In this document: positions 8,520 through 16,973 of the stretch, piece by piece
Layout of the letters: each line of letters opens with the position of its first letter
How positions within the stretch are numbered: the first letter of the stretch is position 1
Assembly (NCBI RefSeq): GCF_003173715.1
Contig: NZ_CP029550.1
Location: forward strand, 5,503,501-5,567,500
Origin: Methylobacterium durans
GTDB lineage: Bacteria > Pseudomonadota > Alphaproteobacteria > Rhizobiales > Beijerinckiaceae
DNA length: 64,000 nucleotides
Direction: 5' to 3'
The notes under the pieces: model-generated
Databases searched by the model: none
The model's input: only the letters and a program-made list of their open reading frames with translations
Told to the model about the DNA's origin: nothing
Made by a program: the position numbers and the translations under genes

Positions 8520-9404
8520 TCAGGCCGCGCGCTGGGGCTTGCGCAGCGGCTCGAACACGACCGCGTAATGCTGCGGGCACCAGCGCTTGCCGGTGACGAC
8601 GCGGCAGCCGCAGACGCGCTTCGTCTCGATCGAGCCGCCCTCGTGGTCGGACCAGAGGGGGAAGACGCAGTCGAGGAGGCCCGCCTTCATGAAGGGCACG
8701 CCCTCGCCGCCATCCGCCGCCACCAGGGGCCGCCGCGCTCCCGGCGCAGGGAGGGCAGGGGAAGCGGCCGCCGCCGGGGCATGGGAAGCGGCCGCTGCCG
8801 GGGCATGGGAAGCGGCCGGGGCCGGGACGGCGAGCGCCGCCGGCGCGGGCACGGACAGGGCACCCGGCGCCGGGCGCCGAGCCGCTGTCGGCAAGATCGC
8901 GGCCGGACTGGGCACGGCGGGGGCAGCGGGCCGGACCGCGGCCGGCGCGATTCGGCAGGGCGTCTCGCCGCGCGCCGTCTCCCGCTGGGCCGCCGGCTCG
9001 GTGCGGGGCAGGATGCGCGGCTTCGCGGCGGTCTCGGCCGGAGGCGAGGCGGGGCTCGGCGCCGGCGCGGCGGGCGCAGCCGTCTTGAGCGCAGCCGTCT
9101 TGGGCGCGGCCGCCACAGCCTTGGGTGCGGTGGGAGCAACCTTGGCCGCGGTGGGCGCAGCCTTGGCCGCGGCGGGCGCAGCCTTGGCCGCGGCGGGCAC
9201 CAGCTTAGGAGCGGCAGGCTCCGTCTTGGGGGCGGCGGGCGCCTCGGGCTTGGCGCCGAGCGTCTGCGCCGCCTGCGCGACCTGGCGAATCACGTCCTCG
9301 GGCGTGGTGCCCAATTCGGCGGCGATCTCCGACGCGTCGCGGCCCTCGATCCATTGGAAGACCGCCTTGCGGGTCGTCTCGTCCGTCCACAGCGCGTCGT
9401 TCAT
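8520..9404 (-). CDS. GcrA-like protein with long Ala/Pro/Lys linker
   Basis: This 294-residue protein has a short N-terminal helix-turn-helix-like segment (WTDETTRKAVFQWIEGRDAS, EIAAELGTTPEDVIRQV). A very low-complexity Ala/Pro/Lys region follows (about residues 50-225, with repeats of AAAKAAP and APAAAASH). The C-terminal Cys/His module (LLDCVFPLWSD, KRVCGCRVV, WCPQHYAVVFEP) resembles the end of GcrA cell-cycle regulators. True GcrA binds sigma-70 at methylated promoters. This protein is longer and more repetitive, so it may be a divergent relative. The M at 9404 was chosen because sequence upstream does not look coding. Confidence 0.6.
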   Translation of the reverse strand: MNDALWTDETTRKAVFQWIEGRDASEIAAELGTTPEDVIRQVAQAAQTLGAKPEAPAAPKTEPAAPKLVPAAAKAAPAAAKAAPTAAKVAPTAPKAVAAAPKTAALKTAAPAAPAPSPASPPAETAAKPRILPRTEPAAQRETARGETPCRIAPAAVRPAAPAVPSPAAILPTAARRPAPGALSVPAPAALAVPAPAASHAPAAAASHAPAAAASPALPAPGARRPLVAADGGEGVPFMKAGLLDCVFPLWSDHEGGSIETKRVCGCRVVTGKRWCPQHYAVVFEPLRKPQRAA

Positions 9405-9776
9405 CCGGATGGGAGCCTTGTGCCTCGGTGATGGGGGAGGCGCCGTATAGGCGAAACCGCGCGGGGAAGTCTCGCCCGATCGCGCCTCCGGCCATGCATT
9501 GCGCTCAAGTCGGCCGTGAGCCGGCGCGGCCCCGGATTTGCCGCGATGCGCGACGAGCCGGCGCCGATTCGCATTCCGCCCGCGGAATGCTCCCGGCAGG
9601 ACGCCCCGAACGGCCGCGGCGCCCGATTTTCGCCAAACAAGATGCGGACATGCCGGGCCTGATTTCTGCTCGCTCCGCGACCATGACGTGAGATTCATTC
9701 AGGCAGCGTTGAGCTTTCCTGGTTAAAAGGGATGCACGTCCCCCATCGTGCGGGATGAATCGGAGTTCGCACTTGA
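9405..9776. other. Divergent intergenic region upstream of mprF
   Basis: A 372-bp gap between the GcrA-like gene and mprF. The right part (about 9690-9735) is locally AT-richer (attcattcag, ggttaaaagg) and is the likely mprF promoter. In rhizobia the equivalent lpiA promoter is acid-induced; that is not shown here. Confidence 0.4.
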
Positions 9777-12530
9777 GTGACCCTCGCGCCAGCCTCGTGC
9801 GCCAGCCTCGCCGGACGGGGCGCGCAGGCGCCTGAACCGCCGCAACCCGCCCTCCGGATGATCACCGCTTCGAGCCCGACGCCGCGCATGCCGACGAGCC
9901 CCGAAATCCTGCCCCTGCACGAGGACGCCGCCGTCGCGGCGCCCGCCTCGCATCTCCGCCGGCTGCTGCCGTCGCTCGCCGGTCTCTGCATCGCGGCGAT
10001 CGGCCTGGCCGTGCTCCACCGCACCCTCGGCAGCGTCACCCTCGCCTCCGTCTCCGAAGCCCTCGACCAGATCTCCGTCCAGGCCCTGGCCCTGGCCTGC
10101 CTGTTCACCGGGATCAGCTTCGCGGCGATCGGCGTCTACGACCTCGTCGCCGTGGAGACGGTGGCGCCCGGCCGCATCCCGCGCCCCCTCGCCGCCGCCA
10201 CGGGGGCCGGCGGCTACGCCGTCTCGAACGCGCTCGGCTTCCCGCTCCTGACGCAGGGCGCCCTGCGCTACCGGGCCTACGGGCCGCACGCGGTGCCGCT
10301 CGCGGATGTCGGGCGCATCCTCGGCGCCTCGTGGTTCGCCCTCCTCGTCTCCCTCGTCACCATGGCGGCGGTGGCCCTCGTGCTCGGCCCCGCGAACCTG
10401 CCGGGCTTGGCCGGCGCCGCGGCGCCGGCCGGCCTGCCGCGGGCGGAGGCCGTCGCGGGCCTCGCCATCCTCGGGCTCGTCGGCGGCCTCGTGCTCTGGC
10501 TCGGGGCGCGCGAGCGCGTTCTCCGGGTCGGCGGATTCGGCCTCGGCGGGTTCTCGATGCGGCTGCCCACCACGCGGGCGGCCCTCGTGCAGATCGCGGC
10601 CGGCATCGTCGACCTCACCGCCGCGGCCGCCACCCTCTACGTGCTCCTGCCCGCCGACGCGGTCGGGAGCTTCCCGGCCTTCGCCCTGATCTACGTCGCC
10701 GCCACCGTCATCGGCATCGCCAGCCACGCGCCGGGCGGCCTCGGCGCCTTCGAGGCGACGCTGATCGCGAGCCTCGGCGCGGGCGGCCGGGCGGACGTGC
10801 TGGGCGGCCTCCTCGCCTACCGGATCATCTACACCCTCCTGCCGTTCGCGGCCGCGCTCCTCGGCCTCGCCGCGTCCGAGCTGGTGCGCCGCCGCGCCGT
10901 CTTCGCCGCCCCGGCCCGGACGGCCGGGCGCCTCCTGGAGCCGATGGTGCCCCGCGCCGCCGCCGGCATCGCCCTCGTCGGGGGCGTCATGCTGCTGGCC
11001 TCGGGGCTGACCCGCGACCTCGCCGCCCGCATCGAGATCCTCTCGCAGTTGGTGCCGCTGCCCTTCGTCGAGGCCTCGCACTTCGCGGCCTCCCTGGTCG
11101 GCCTCGCCCTCCTCGTGCTGGCGCGGGGCCTCAACCGGCGCCTCGCCCGGGCCTGGCGCTTCGCCCTGATGCTGCTCGTGCTCGGCGCCGCCTTCTCCCT
11201 CGGCAAGGGGCTCGACTGGGAGGAGGCGATCCTGCTGGGCACGCTCGCCGCCCTGCTCGCGGCCTTCCGCGCCTCGTTCTACCGCTGCCCGCGCGCCGCG
11301 CAGGCGAGCCTGTTCGCCCTGAGCCGCCCGGCGCTCGCGGGCGTCGCGGCCCTCCTCACGGGGGCGATCGGCCTCGGCTTCGTCGCGTGGCGCCACTGCG
11401 CGGACGCCGACGCGCTCTGGTGGCAGGTAGCCTGGGACGGCGACGCCCCGAGCCTCATCCGCGCCTCCTTCGCGCTGATGGCCGGCATGGCCGCGATCGG
11501 CTTCGACAACGCGGTCAACCGCCGCGGCGCGCCCGAGGCCGAGCCCGAGATCCCGCCGGCCGTGGTTGAGGCGGTCGCCCGCGCCCCCGGCGCCTCGGCG
11601 GCGCTGGCGCTCCTCGGCGACAAGGAATTCCTCACCTCCGCCGACGGGCAGGGCTTCGTGATGTATGCCCGCGCCGGCCGCAGCCTCGTGGCGCTCGGCG
11701 AGCCCGTGGCACCGGACGGCACCGCGCCCGAACTCGCCTGGGCCTTCCGCGAACTCGCCGACCGCGCGGCCGCGCGCCCCGTCTTCTACGGGGTCGGGCC
11801 CGAGAACCTGCCGCTCTTCCTCGACATGGGGCTCGCCGCCCTCAAGCTCGGCGAGGTCGCCCGCGTGCCGCTCGCCGATTTCTCCCTGAAGGGGCCGGCT
11901 CGGCACGACCTGCGCTACGGCGCCCGCCGGGCGGAGAAGGAGGGGCTCACCTTCGCGATCCTGCCCCGCGCCGAGGTGCCGGCCGCGATGGAGGAGCTCG
12001 CCGCCGTCTCCGACGCGTGGCTCGCCATGAAGTCGGGCAGCGAGAAGCGCTTCTCCCTCGGCTATTTCGACCCCGCCTACCTCGCCCGGTTCGACGTCGC
12101 GGTGATGCGCAAGGCGGGCCGCATCGTCGCCTTCGCCAATCTCTGGCGGGGCGCGGAGCGGAACGAGATGGCGATCGACCTGATCCGCTACACGCCCGAC
12201 GCCTCGCGGGTGATCATGGACGCGCTGTTCGCCAACCTCCTGCTCGCCGCGAAGGACGAGGGCTACCGCTGGTTCAACCTCGGCGCGGCGCCCCTCTCGG
12301 GCCTCGTCGACCGGCGCCTCGCCTCCCGCTGGAACCGCTTCGGCGCCTTCCTCTACCGGCGCGGAGCCGACCTCTACAGCTTCGACGGGCTGCGGACGTT
12401 CAAGCAGAAGTTCGATCCGGTCTGGACGCCCTACTACCTGATCTGCCCCGGCGGCCTCGGCACGCCCCGCGCCCTCCTCGACGTGGCGACCCTCGTCAAC
12501 GGCTCGCCCTTCGGGCTGATCCGGCGATGA
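9777..12530 (+). CDS. mprF: Lysylphosphatidylglycerol synthase/flippase
   Basis: This protein of about 917 residues has the two-part MprF/LpiA architecture. An N-terminal flippase-type membrane domain (many helices between residues 50 and 570, with GGYAVSNALGFPLLTQGALRYR and ASHAPGGLGAFEA) is followed by a cytosolic DUF2156 aminoacyl-transferase domain from about residue 600 (LLGDKEFLTSADGQGFVMYA, ending WNRFGAFLYRRGADLYSFDG). It transfers an amino acid, usually lysine, from tRNA to phosphatidylglycerol. The GTG at 9777 has GGAG at 9762-9765; ATG at 9858 is a possible later start. It overlaps acvB by an ATGA junction. Confidence 0.9.
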   Translation: MTLAPASCASLAGRGAQAPEPPQPALRMITASSPTPRMPTSPEILPLHEDAAVAAPASHLRRLLPSLAGLCIAAIGLAVLHRTLGSVTLASVSEALDQISVQALALACLFTGISFAAIGVYDLVAVETVAPGRIPRPLAAATGAGGYAVSNALGFPLLTQGALRYRAYGPHAVPLADVGRILGASWFALLVSLVTMAAVALVLGPANLPGLAGAAAPAGLPRAEAVAGLAILGLVGGLVLWLGARERVLRVGGFGLGGFSMRLPTTRAALVQIAAGIVDLTAAAATLYVLLPADAVGSFPAFALIYVAATVIGIASHAPGGLGAFEATLIASLGAGGRADVLGGLLAYRIIYTLLPFAAALLGLAASELVRRRAVFAAPARTAGRLLEPMVPRAAAGIALVGGVMLLASGLTRDLAARIEILSQLVPLPFVEASHFAASLVGLALLVLARGLNRRLARAWRFALMLLVLGAAFSLGKGLDWEEAILLGTLAALLAAFRASFYRCPRAAQASLFALSRPALAGVAALLTGAIGLGFVAWRHCADADALWWQVAWDGDAPSLIRASFALMAGMAAIGFDNAVNRRGAPEAEPEIPPAVVEAVARAPGASAALALLGDKEFLTSADGQGFVMYARAGRSLVALGEPVAPDGTAPELAWAFRELADRAAARPVFYGVGPENLPLFLDMGLAALKLGEVARVPLADFSLKGPARHDLRYGARRAEKEGLTFAILPRAEVPAAMEELAAVSDAWLAMKSGSEKRFSLGYFDPAYLARFDVAVMRKAGRIVAFANLWRGAERNEMAIDLIRYTPDASRVIMDALFANLLLAAKDEGYRWFNLGAAPLSGLVDRRLASRWNRFGAFLYRRGADLYSFDGLRTFKQKFDPVWTPYYLICPGGLGTPRALLDVATLVNGSPFGLIRR

Positions 12531-13906
12531 CGCGGCGGAGCCGGGCCCGCCTCGCCCTCCTGATCGGGGCGGCCCTGCTCCTCGCCGCCGCGGGCGCGGG
12601 CCTCCTCCTCGCCTGGCGCCCGCCCGCCCCGACCCTGATCGCCTCCGCGACGCCGGTGCGGGTCTCCTCCGCGCATTTCAAGGACGTGCCCGTGGCGATG
12701 CCCGGCGCGAGTCCGGTCGGCCTCGCGCTCCTCGTCTCCGGCGCGGGCGGCCCGGGCCCGGCCGAAGAGGCCCTGTCCGAGCGCCTGCGCCGCCGCGGCC
12801 TGATGGTGCTCAGCCTCGACCTCGAGACCTGGCGCGCCGGGCTGGAGCGCGACGCGGGGCCGTGCCTGCGCCCGATGTCCGACGTCGAGGATCTCTCGAA
12901 GGGGTTGCAGCGGGCACTCAAGGCCAAGCGCTACCTCCACCCCGTCCTCGTCGGGGTGGGGGAGGGCGGCGCCCTCGTCCACGCCATCCTCGGCCAGGCC
13001 CTCTCGGCGACGGTCGCGGGCGGCGTCGCCCTCGATCCGGCGCCGACCCTCGCCCTCGGACGGCCCACCTGCGACGGCCTGCCCGCCGAGCCCGCGCCCG
13101 GCGGCTTCCGGTACGGGCGGGCGACCCCGCTGCAGGAGCCCTTCGTCGCCGTGCAGGCCGCGCCCGCCCCGACGGACGGGCCCGGCCCGGCGCGCGGCGC
13201 CCACCGCCCCGAGACCCGGGTGCAGGCCGACGACGCGGCGCGCCTGACGGAGACGGTCGCGGCGGCCGCCGCCCTCGCGGCGCGGGATGCCGGAGCCGGG
13301 CAGCTCCCCCTCGTCGAGCATCCCGCCGCCGGGCCGGCCCGGGCCATCGCGATCTTCTTCTCCGGCGACGGCGGCTGGCGCGACATCGACAAGACGATCG
13401 GCGACCGGCTGGCGCGGGAGGGCGTGCACGTCCTCGGCGTCGACGCGCTACGCTATTTCTGGTCCGACAAAAGCCCGCAGACGGTCGCGGCCGACACGGC
13501 GGCCGCCCTCAAGGCCGCCGATCCCGACGGGCGCCTGCCGGTCCTCGTCCTCGGCTACTCCTTCGGGGCGGACGTATTCCCCTTTGCCTGGCCCTACCTG
13601 CCGACGAGCCTGACCGACCGGATCGGTCTCGTCGCCCTGCTGGGCCCGGGCCGGAGCACGGGTTTCAGCGTCTCGGTGAAGGGCTTCCTCGGCCTCGGCG
13701 GGGCCCATGCGGTGGTGCCGCAGATCGCGGGCCTCCCGCCCGCCAAGGTGCTCTGCATCTACGGCTCGGCCGAGAAGGAGCCGGCCTGCACCGACCCGAG
13801 CCTCAAGGGCATCCGCACGATCCGCCTCGAGGGCGGGCACCATTTCGACGGCGATTATCCGGGCATCGCCCGGCGCATCCTCGAGGCGATGCGCCTGTCC
13901 GGCTGA
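12527..13906 (+). CDS. acvB: AcvB/VirJ-family periplasmic hydrolase
   Basis: This 459-residue protein begins with a basic stretch and one hydrophobic segment (about residues 8-28), so it is exported or membrane-anchored. The N-terminal half is a degenerate alpha/beta fold. The C-terminal half is a VirJ-type alpha/beta hydrolase with FFSGDGGWRDIDKTIGD, the nucleophile elbow GYSFGAD near residue 343, and a late His in EGGHHFDGDY. In Agrobacterium AcvB hydrolyses lysyl-phosphatidylglycerol, and the gene is co-transcribed with lpiA. The four-base overlap with mprF here is the same arrangement. Confidence 0.88.
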   Translation: MTRRSRARLALLIGAALLLAAAGAGLLLAWRPPAPTLIASATPVRVSSAHFKDVPVAMPGASPVGLALLVSGAGGPGPAEEALSERLRRRGLMVLSLDLETWRAGLERDAGPCLRPMSDVEDLSKGLQRALKAKRYLHPVLVGVGEGGALVHAILGQALSATVAGGVALDPAPTLALGRPTCDGLPAEPAPGGFRYGRATPLQEPFVAVQAAPAPTDGPGPARGAHRPETRVQADDAARLTETVAAAAALAARDAGAGQLPLVEHPAAGPARAIAIFFSGDGGWRDIDKTIGDRLAREGVHVLGVDALRYFWSDKSPQTVAADTAAALKAADPDGRLPVLVLGYSFGADVFPFAWPYLPTSLTDRIGLVALLGPGRSTGFSVSVKGFLGLGGAHAVVPQIAGLPPAKVLCIYGSAEKEPACTDPSLKGIRTIRLEGGHHFDGDYPGIARRILEAMRLSG

Positions 13907-14076
13907 GCGGGACGCGGCCGAGTGTGCGCGGCTGCGGAAACCAAAAAATCGCCTGTCGACGGAAGACAGATGTCACCGGACGATCATCGAGCTGTGCACA
14001 GCGGCTCAACACCGATTGATTTTACGCGACCGATATCGACTTCACCTCTGAGCTGTCGCGAAGAAGGATCGGCAAC

Positions 14077-14565
14077 ATGACGGACGATGCTGAAGCTCGG
14101 GGTAACAATTACACGGAACTGGCCGCCGACATCGTGTCGGCCTTCGTCTCCAACAATTCGCTGCCGGTGGCCGAACTGCCCGCGCTGATCAGCGGCGTCT
14201 ACGCCGCGCTGACGGGCCTCGGCTCCGAGAAGCAGGCCGCCGAGACGGAAGCCGCCCCGCGGCCGACGCCCGCGCAGGTTCGCAAGTCGATCACGCCGGA
14301 CGCCCTGGTCTCGTTCATCGACGGCAAGCCCTACAAGACCCTCAAGCGCCACCTCTCGACCCACGGGCTCGACATCCACGCCTATCGCCAGCGCTACGGC
14401 CTGCCGGGCGATTACCCCTCGACCGCCGCGAACTACTCGGCCCAGCGCTCCCAGCTCGCCAAGAGCCTCGGCCTCGGCCAGCAGCGCCGGCCCGCTCCCG
14501 CCGCCGAGCGGGCCGAGCCCGCCGCGCCGAAGCCGCGCGGCCGGCGCAAGGCCGCGGCGGCCTGA
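14077..14565 (+). CDS. MucR/Ros-family transcriptional regulator (copy 1)
   Basis: This 162-residue protein has the MucR layout. An N-terminal helical region (YTELAADIVSAFVSNN, LPALISGVYAALTGL) probably mediates oligomerisation. The DNA-binding core is VRKSITPDALVSFIDGKPYK, TLKRHLSTHGL and YRQRYGLPGDYP, with an Ala/Pro/Lys-rich tail. The usual first zinc-ligand Cys is replaced (VSFIDGK instead of a C-x-E-D-G-K type sequence); the His pair in KRHLSTH is kept. MucR proteins silence AT-rich targets for surface polysaccharide, motility and other functions. The AT-richer leader (13930-14060) is typical of a self-regulated gene. Confidence 0.88.
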   Translation: MTDDAEARGNNYTELAADIVSAFVSNNSLPVAELPALISGVYAALTGLGSEKQAAETEAAPRPTPAQVRKSITPDALVSFIDGKPYKTLKRHLSTHGLDIHAYRQRYGLPGDYPSTAANYSAQRSQLAKSLGLGQQRRPAPAAERAEPAAPKPRGRRKAAAA

Positions 14566-14625
14566 GCCCCGGACGGCCGCGCTGCCGGGGCCCCGCCCCC
14601 GGCGCGGTCCCGGCCGGCGACTCCG

Positions 14626-14681
14626 CTTCTCCGAGGCCGCTTCTCCGAGGCTGCTCCTCAGAGGCTGCTCCTCAGAGGCCG
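14626..14681. repeat. Four tandem 14-bp units
   Basis: Four adjacent 14-bp units lie between two mucR genes. The first two are CTTCTCCGAGGCCG and CTTCTCCGAGGCTG; the last two are CTCCTCAGAGGCTG and CTCCTCAGAGGCCG. The two pairs differ at the same two inner positions, suggesting duplication of a 28-bp block or pairwise drift. No coding role is seen. Confidence 0.8.
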
Positions 14682-14864
14682 GACCGCGTTTTACATGTCA
14701 TTTGATCAGCTTAAGCGGCGCAAATCGGCCTTTTCCTCGTACTGGGCGTTACCCATAGGGCTTTTGTTGTGTCCGATGCAGGAACGCCTGTGCATCACTC
14801 GGCTACTTACGCTTGCATTTGGATGAGTTTGCGGCGAAGTACGTAGGCGATCAAGGAGAAGCCG

Positions 14865-15335
14865 ATGGAACCAGAAGAAACGTCTTCGCACGCGCACGAT
14901 CAGTTCATCGAACTCTCGGCGCAAGTCGTTTCGGCGTACGTTGCGCGCAATCATGTGGCCGCCAGCGATATCCCGGCCCTGATCCACGCGGTCTACGGCT
15001 CCCTTTCCGGGCTCGCCGAGCCGGTTGCTCCGCCCGTGGAGACGGTCGAGAAGCCGACGCCGGCGCAGGTTCGCAAGTCGATCACGCCGGACGCGCTGAT
15101 CTCGTTCATCGACGGCAAGCCCTACAAGACGCTCAAGCGCCATCTCTCGACGCACGGGCTCGACCCCTACAGCTACCGCCAGCGCTACGGCCTGCCCAAC
15201 GACTACCCGATGGTGGCGGCAAGCTACGCCGCGCAGCGCTCCGAGCTCGCCAAGTCGATCGGCCTCGGACGCCCCGGCGGCCTGCAGGACGACGCCGCCC
15301 GGCCGAAGCCGCGCGGCCGCAACAAGGCCGCCTGA
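14865..15335 (+). CDS. MucR/Ros-family transcriptional regulator (copy 2)
   Basis: This 156-residue protein has the same layout as the gene at 14077: an N-terminal helix pair (QFIELSAQVVSAYVARNHVA, IPALIHAVYGSLSGL), then VRKSITPDALISFIDGKPYK and KRHLSTHGLDPYSYRQRYGL. The first zinc-ligand Cys is again missing. From the KPTPAQVRKS segment on, the DNA is nearly identical to the copy at 45755 and similar to the one at 56855. The leader 14682-14864 is AT-richer than its surroundings and likely carries the promoter and operator. Confidence 0.88.
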   Translation: MEPEETSSHAHDQFIELSAQVVSAYVARNHVAASDIPALIHAVYGSLSGLAEPVAPPVETVEKPTPAQVRKSITPDALISFIDGKPYKTLKRHLSTHGLDPYSYRQRYGLPNDYPMVAASYAAQRSELAKSIGLGRPGGLQDDAARPKPRGRNKAA

Positions 15336-15593
15336 CGGCCCACATCGCCCAGGACAGGCGAGCTTTCACCGGAGACATTCGAGCGGCGAAATTCGAGCGG
15401 ACGGGCGCGGGTGCGCCCGGCCGCTCGTCGCGTTGAGGCCGCGCGGCCGGTGCATCGGCAATGAGCAATCGCGGGCCAATCCGTCCGGGTTTTGAACAGA
15501 AAACGTCGACAAGCCTCGTATTCGACGGGCGCGCTTAACGGCGCGGCAAGCAGCATCTGGAACCTTCACAGTCTCGAAGCCGGGACGTCTCGG
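15336..15593. other. Intergenic region upstream of P450
   Basis: A 258-bp region without a supported gene. An in-frame ATG at 15492 could extend the P450 by 34 residues, but that extension does not look like P450 sequence. I treat it as leader. Confidence 0.4.
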
Positions 15594-16973
15594 ATGCAGT
15601 ACGATTCAGCGGCAGGGTTTCCGATCGGCGCGACGCCCGGCCTGCGGGACGTCGTGGCCGAGGCGGCGGGCTTCCCGCGGCTGATCCGCACCGTCGTGCG
15701 AAACCTGATCGAGGCGTGGCCCGCGGAGGTCTACCGCGACGGGCTCGTGGAAGCCCGCTTCATCGGCCGCCGCACCGTCTTCGTCAGCGATCCTGCCCTC
15801 ATCCGCTCGCTCCTCGTCGATCAGGCCGCCGCGCTCGGGCGGGAGGAGTTCCTCACCCGCTCCCTGTCGCCCGCGCTCGGCAAGGGCATCCTCACCTCCG
15901 ACGGGGAGCGCTGGCGCCACCAGCGCCGGATCGCGACGCCGGTGTTCCGGCACGACCGGCTCCGCGCCTTCGTCCCGGCCATGAGCGCGGCCGCCGCCGC
16001 GACGCGGGCGCGCTGGCAGGCGCGCGGGGAGGCCCCGGTCGACATGCTCGCCGAGATGATGCGCACCACCTTCGACATCATCGTCGCCACGATGATGTCG
16101 GGGGAGGGCGGGCTCGACACCGAGCGGTTCGGCCGGGCGATGAACGCCTATCTCGACCAGACCACCTGGAAGATGGCGCTGAGCCTCCTCGGCGCGCCGG
16201 CCTGGACGCCGCATCCCGGCTCGCGGCGCGGCGCCGCCGCCGCCCGCTTCCTGCGCGGCACCGTCGCCGACGGCATCGCCCGGCGGCGCCGGAGCGGGCG
16301 GAGCGGCGACGACCTCCTCGGCCTGATGCTGCAGGCGCGCGATCCGGAGAGCGGGGAGGGGATGCCGGACGACAGCCTCGTCGACAACCTCCTCACCTTC
16401 ATCGCCGCGGGCCACGAGACCACGGCGATCGTGCTGGCCTGGACCTTCTGGCTGCTCGCGGAGCACCCCGAGATCGAGGCGCGGGTGCTCGCCGAGATCG
16501 CGGCGGCGCAGGGCGCCCCCGGCGGCCCGAACCTCGACGCGCTGGCCTACACCCGGCAGGTCGTGATGGAGGTGATGCGCCTCTATCCGCCGGCGCCGCT
16601 GATCGTGCGCAAGACGCTCTCGGAGATCCGGCTCGGCGCCGCCCGCATCCCGGCGGGACGCTCGGTCCACGTGCCGGTCTACGCCGTGCACCGCCACGCC
16701 CGGCTCTGGGCGAACCCGGAGCGCTTCGACCCGGACCGCTTCGACCCCGCCCGCAGCGCCGGCCGCGACCGCTACGCCTACATCCCCTTCGGCGCGGGCC
16801 CGCGGGTCTGCATCGGCATGGGCTTCGCGCTGACCGAGTGCCTCGCCATCCTCGCCGAGCTCCTGCCCGCCTTCCGCACCGCGCGGCTCGGGCCCGCGCG
16901 GCCCGAGACCCGCTTCAAGGTCACCCTGCGTCCGCATGGCGGCGTCGGCATGACCGTGTCGCCGCGCCGGTGA
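15594..16973 (+). CDS. Cytochrome P450
   Basis: This 459-residue heme-thiolate monooxygenase shows all landmarks: the I-helix oxygen-binding motif AGHETT near residue 272, the K-helix ExxR (EVMR), a PERF-like NPERFDPDRF and the heme loop FGAGPRVCIG near residue 399. The substrate is unknown. The overall style (RWRHQRRIATPVFRHDRL near the N-terminus) recalls fatty-acid or alkane type bacterial P450s. Its stop overlaps the start of the GGDEF-EAL gene (GTGA), so the two are translated together. No ferredoxin partner is adjacent. Confidence 0.93.
   Translation: MQYDSAAGFPIGATPGLRDVVAEAAGFPRLIRTVVRNLIEAWPAEVYRDGLVEARFIGRRTVFVSDPALIRSLLVDQAAALGREEFLTRSLSPALGKGILTSDGERWRHQRRIATPVFRHDRLRAFVPAMSAAAAATRARWQARGEAPVDMLAEMMRTTFDIIVATMMSGEGGLDTERFGRAMNAYLDQTTWKMALSLLGAPAWTPHPGSRRGAAAARFLRGTVADGIARRRRSGRSGDDLLGLMLQARDPESGEGMPDDSLVDNLLTFIAAGHETTAIVLAWTFWLLAEHPEIEARVLAEIAAAQGAPGGPNLDALAYTRQVVMEVMRLYPPAPLIVRKTLSEIRLGAARIPAGRSVHVPVYAVHRHARLWANPERFDPDRFDPARSAGRDRYAYIPFGAGPRVCIGMGFALTECLAILAELLPAFRTARLGPARPETRFKVTLRPHGGVGMTVSPRR

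Noticed and set aside
9723..11906. 727-codon minus-strand frame
   Set aside because: It lies antisense to mprF, with a low-complexity Glu/Gly/Arg translation and no family signature.
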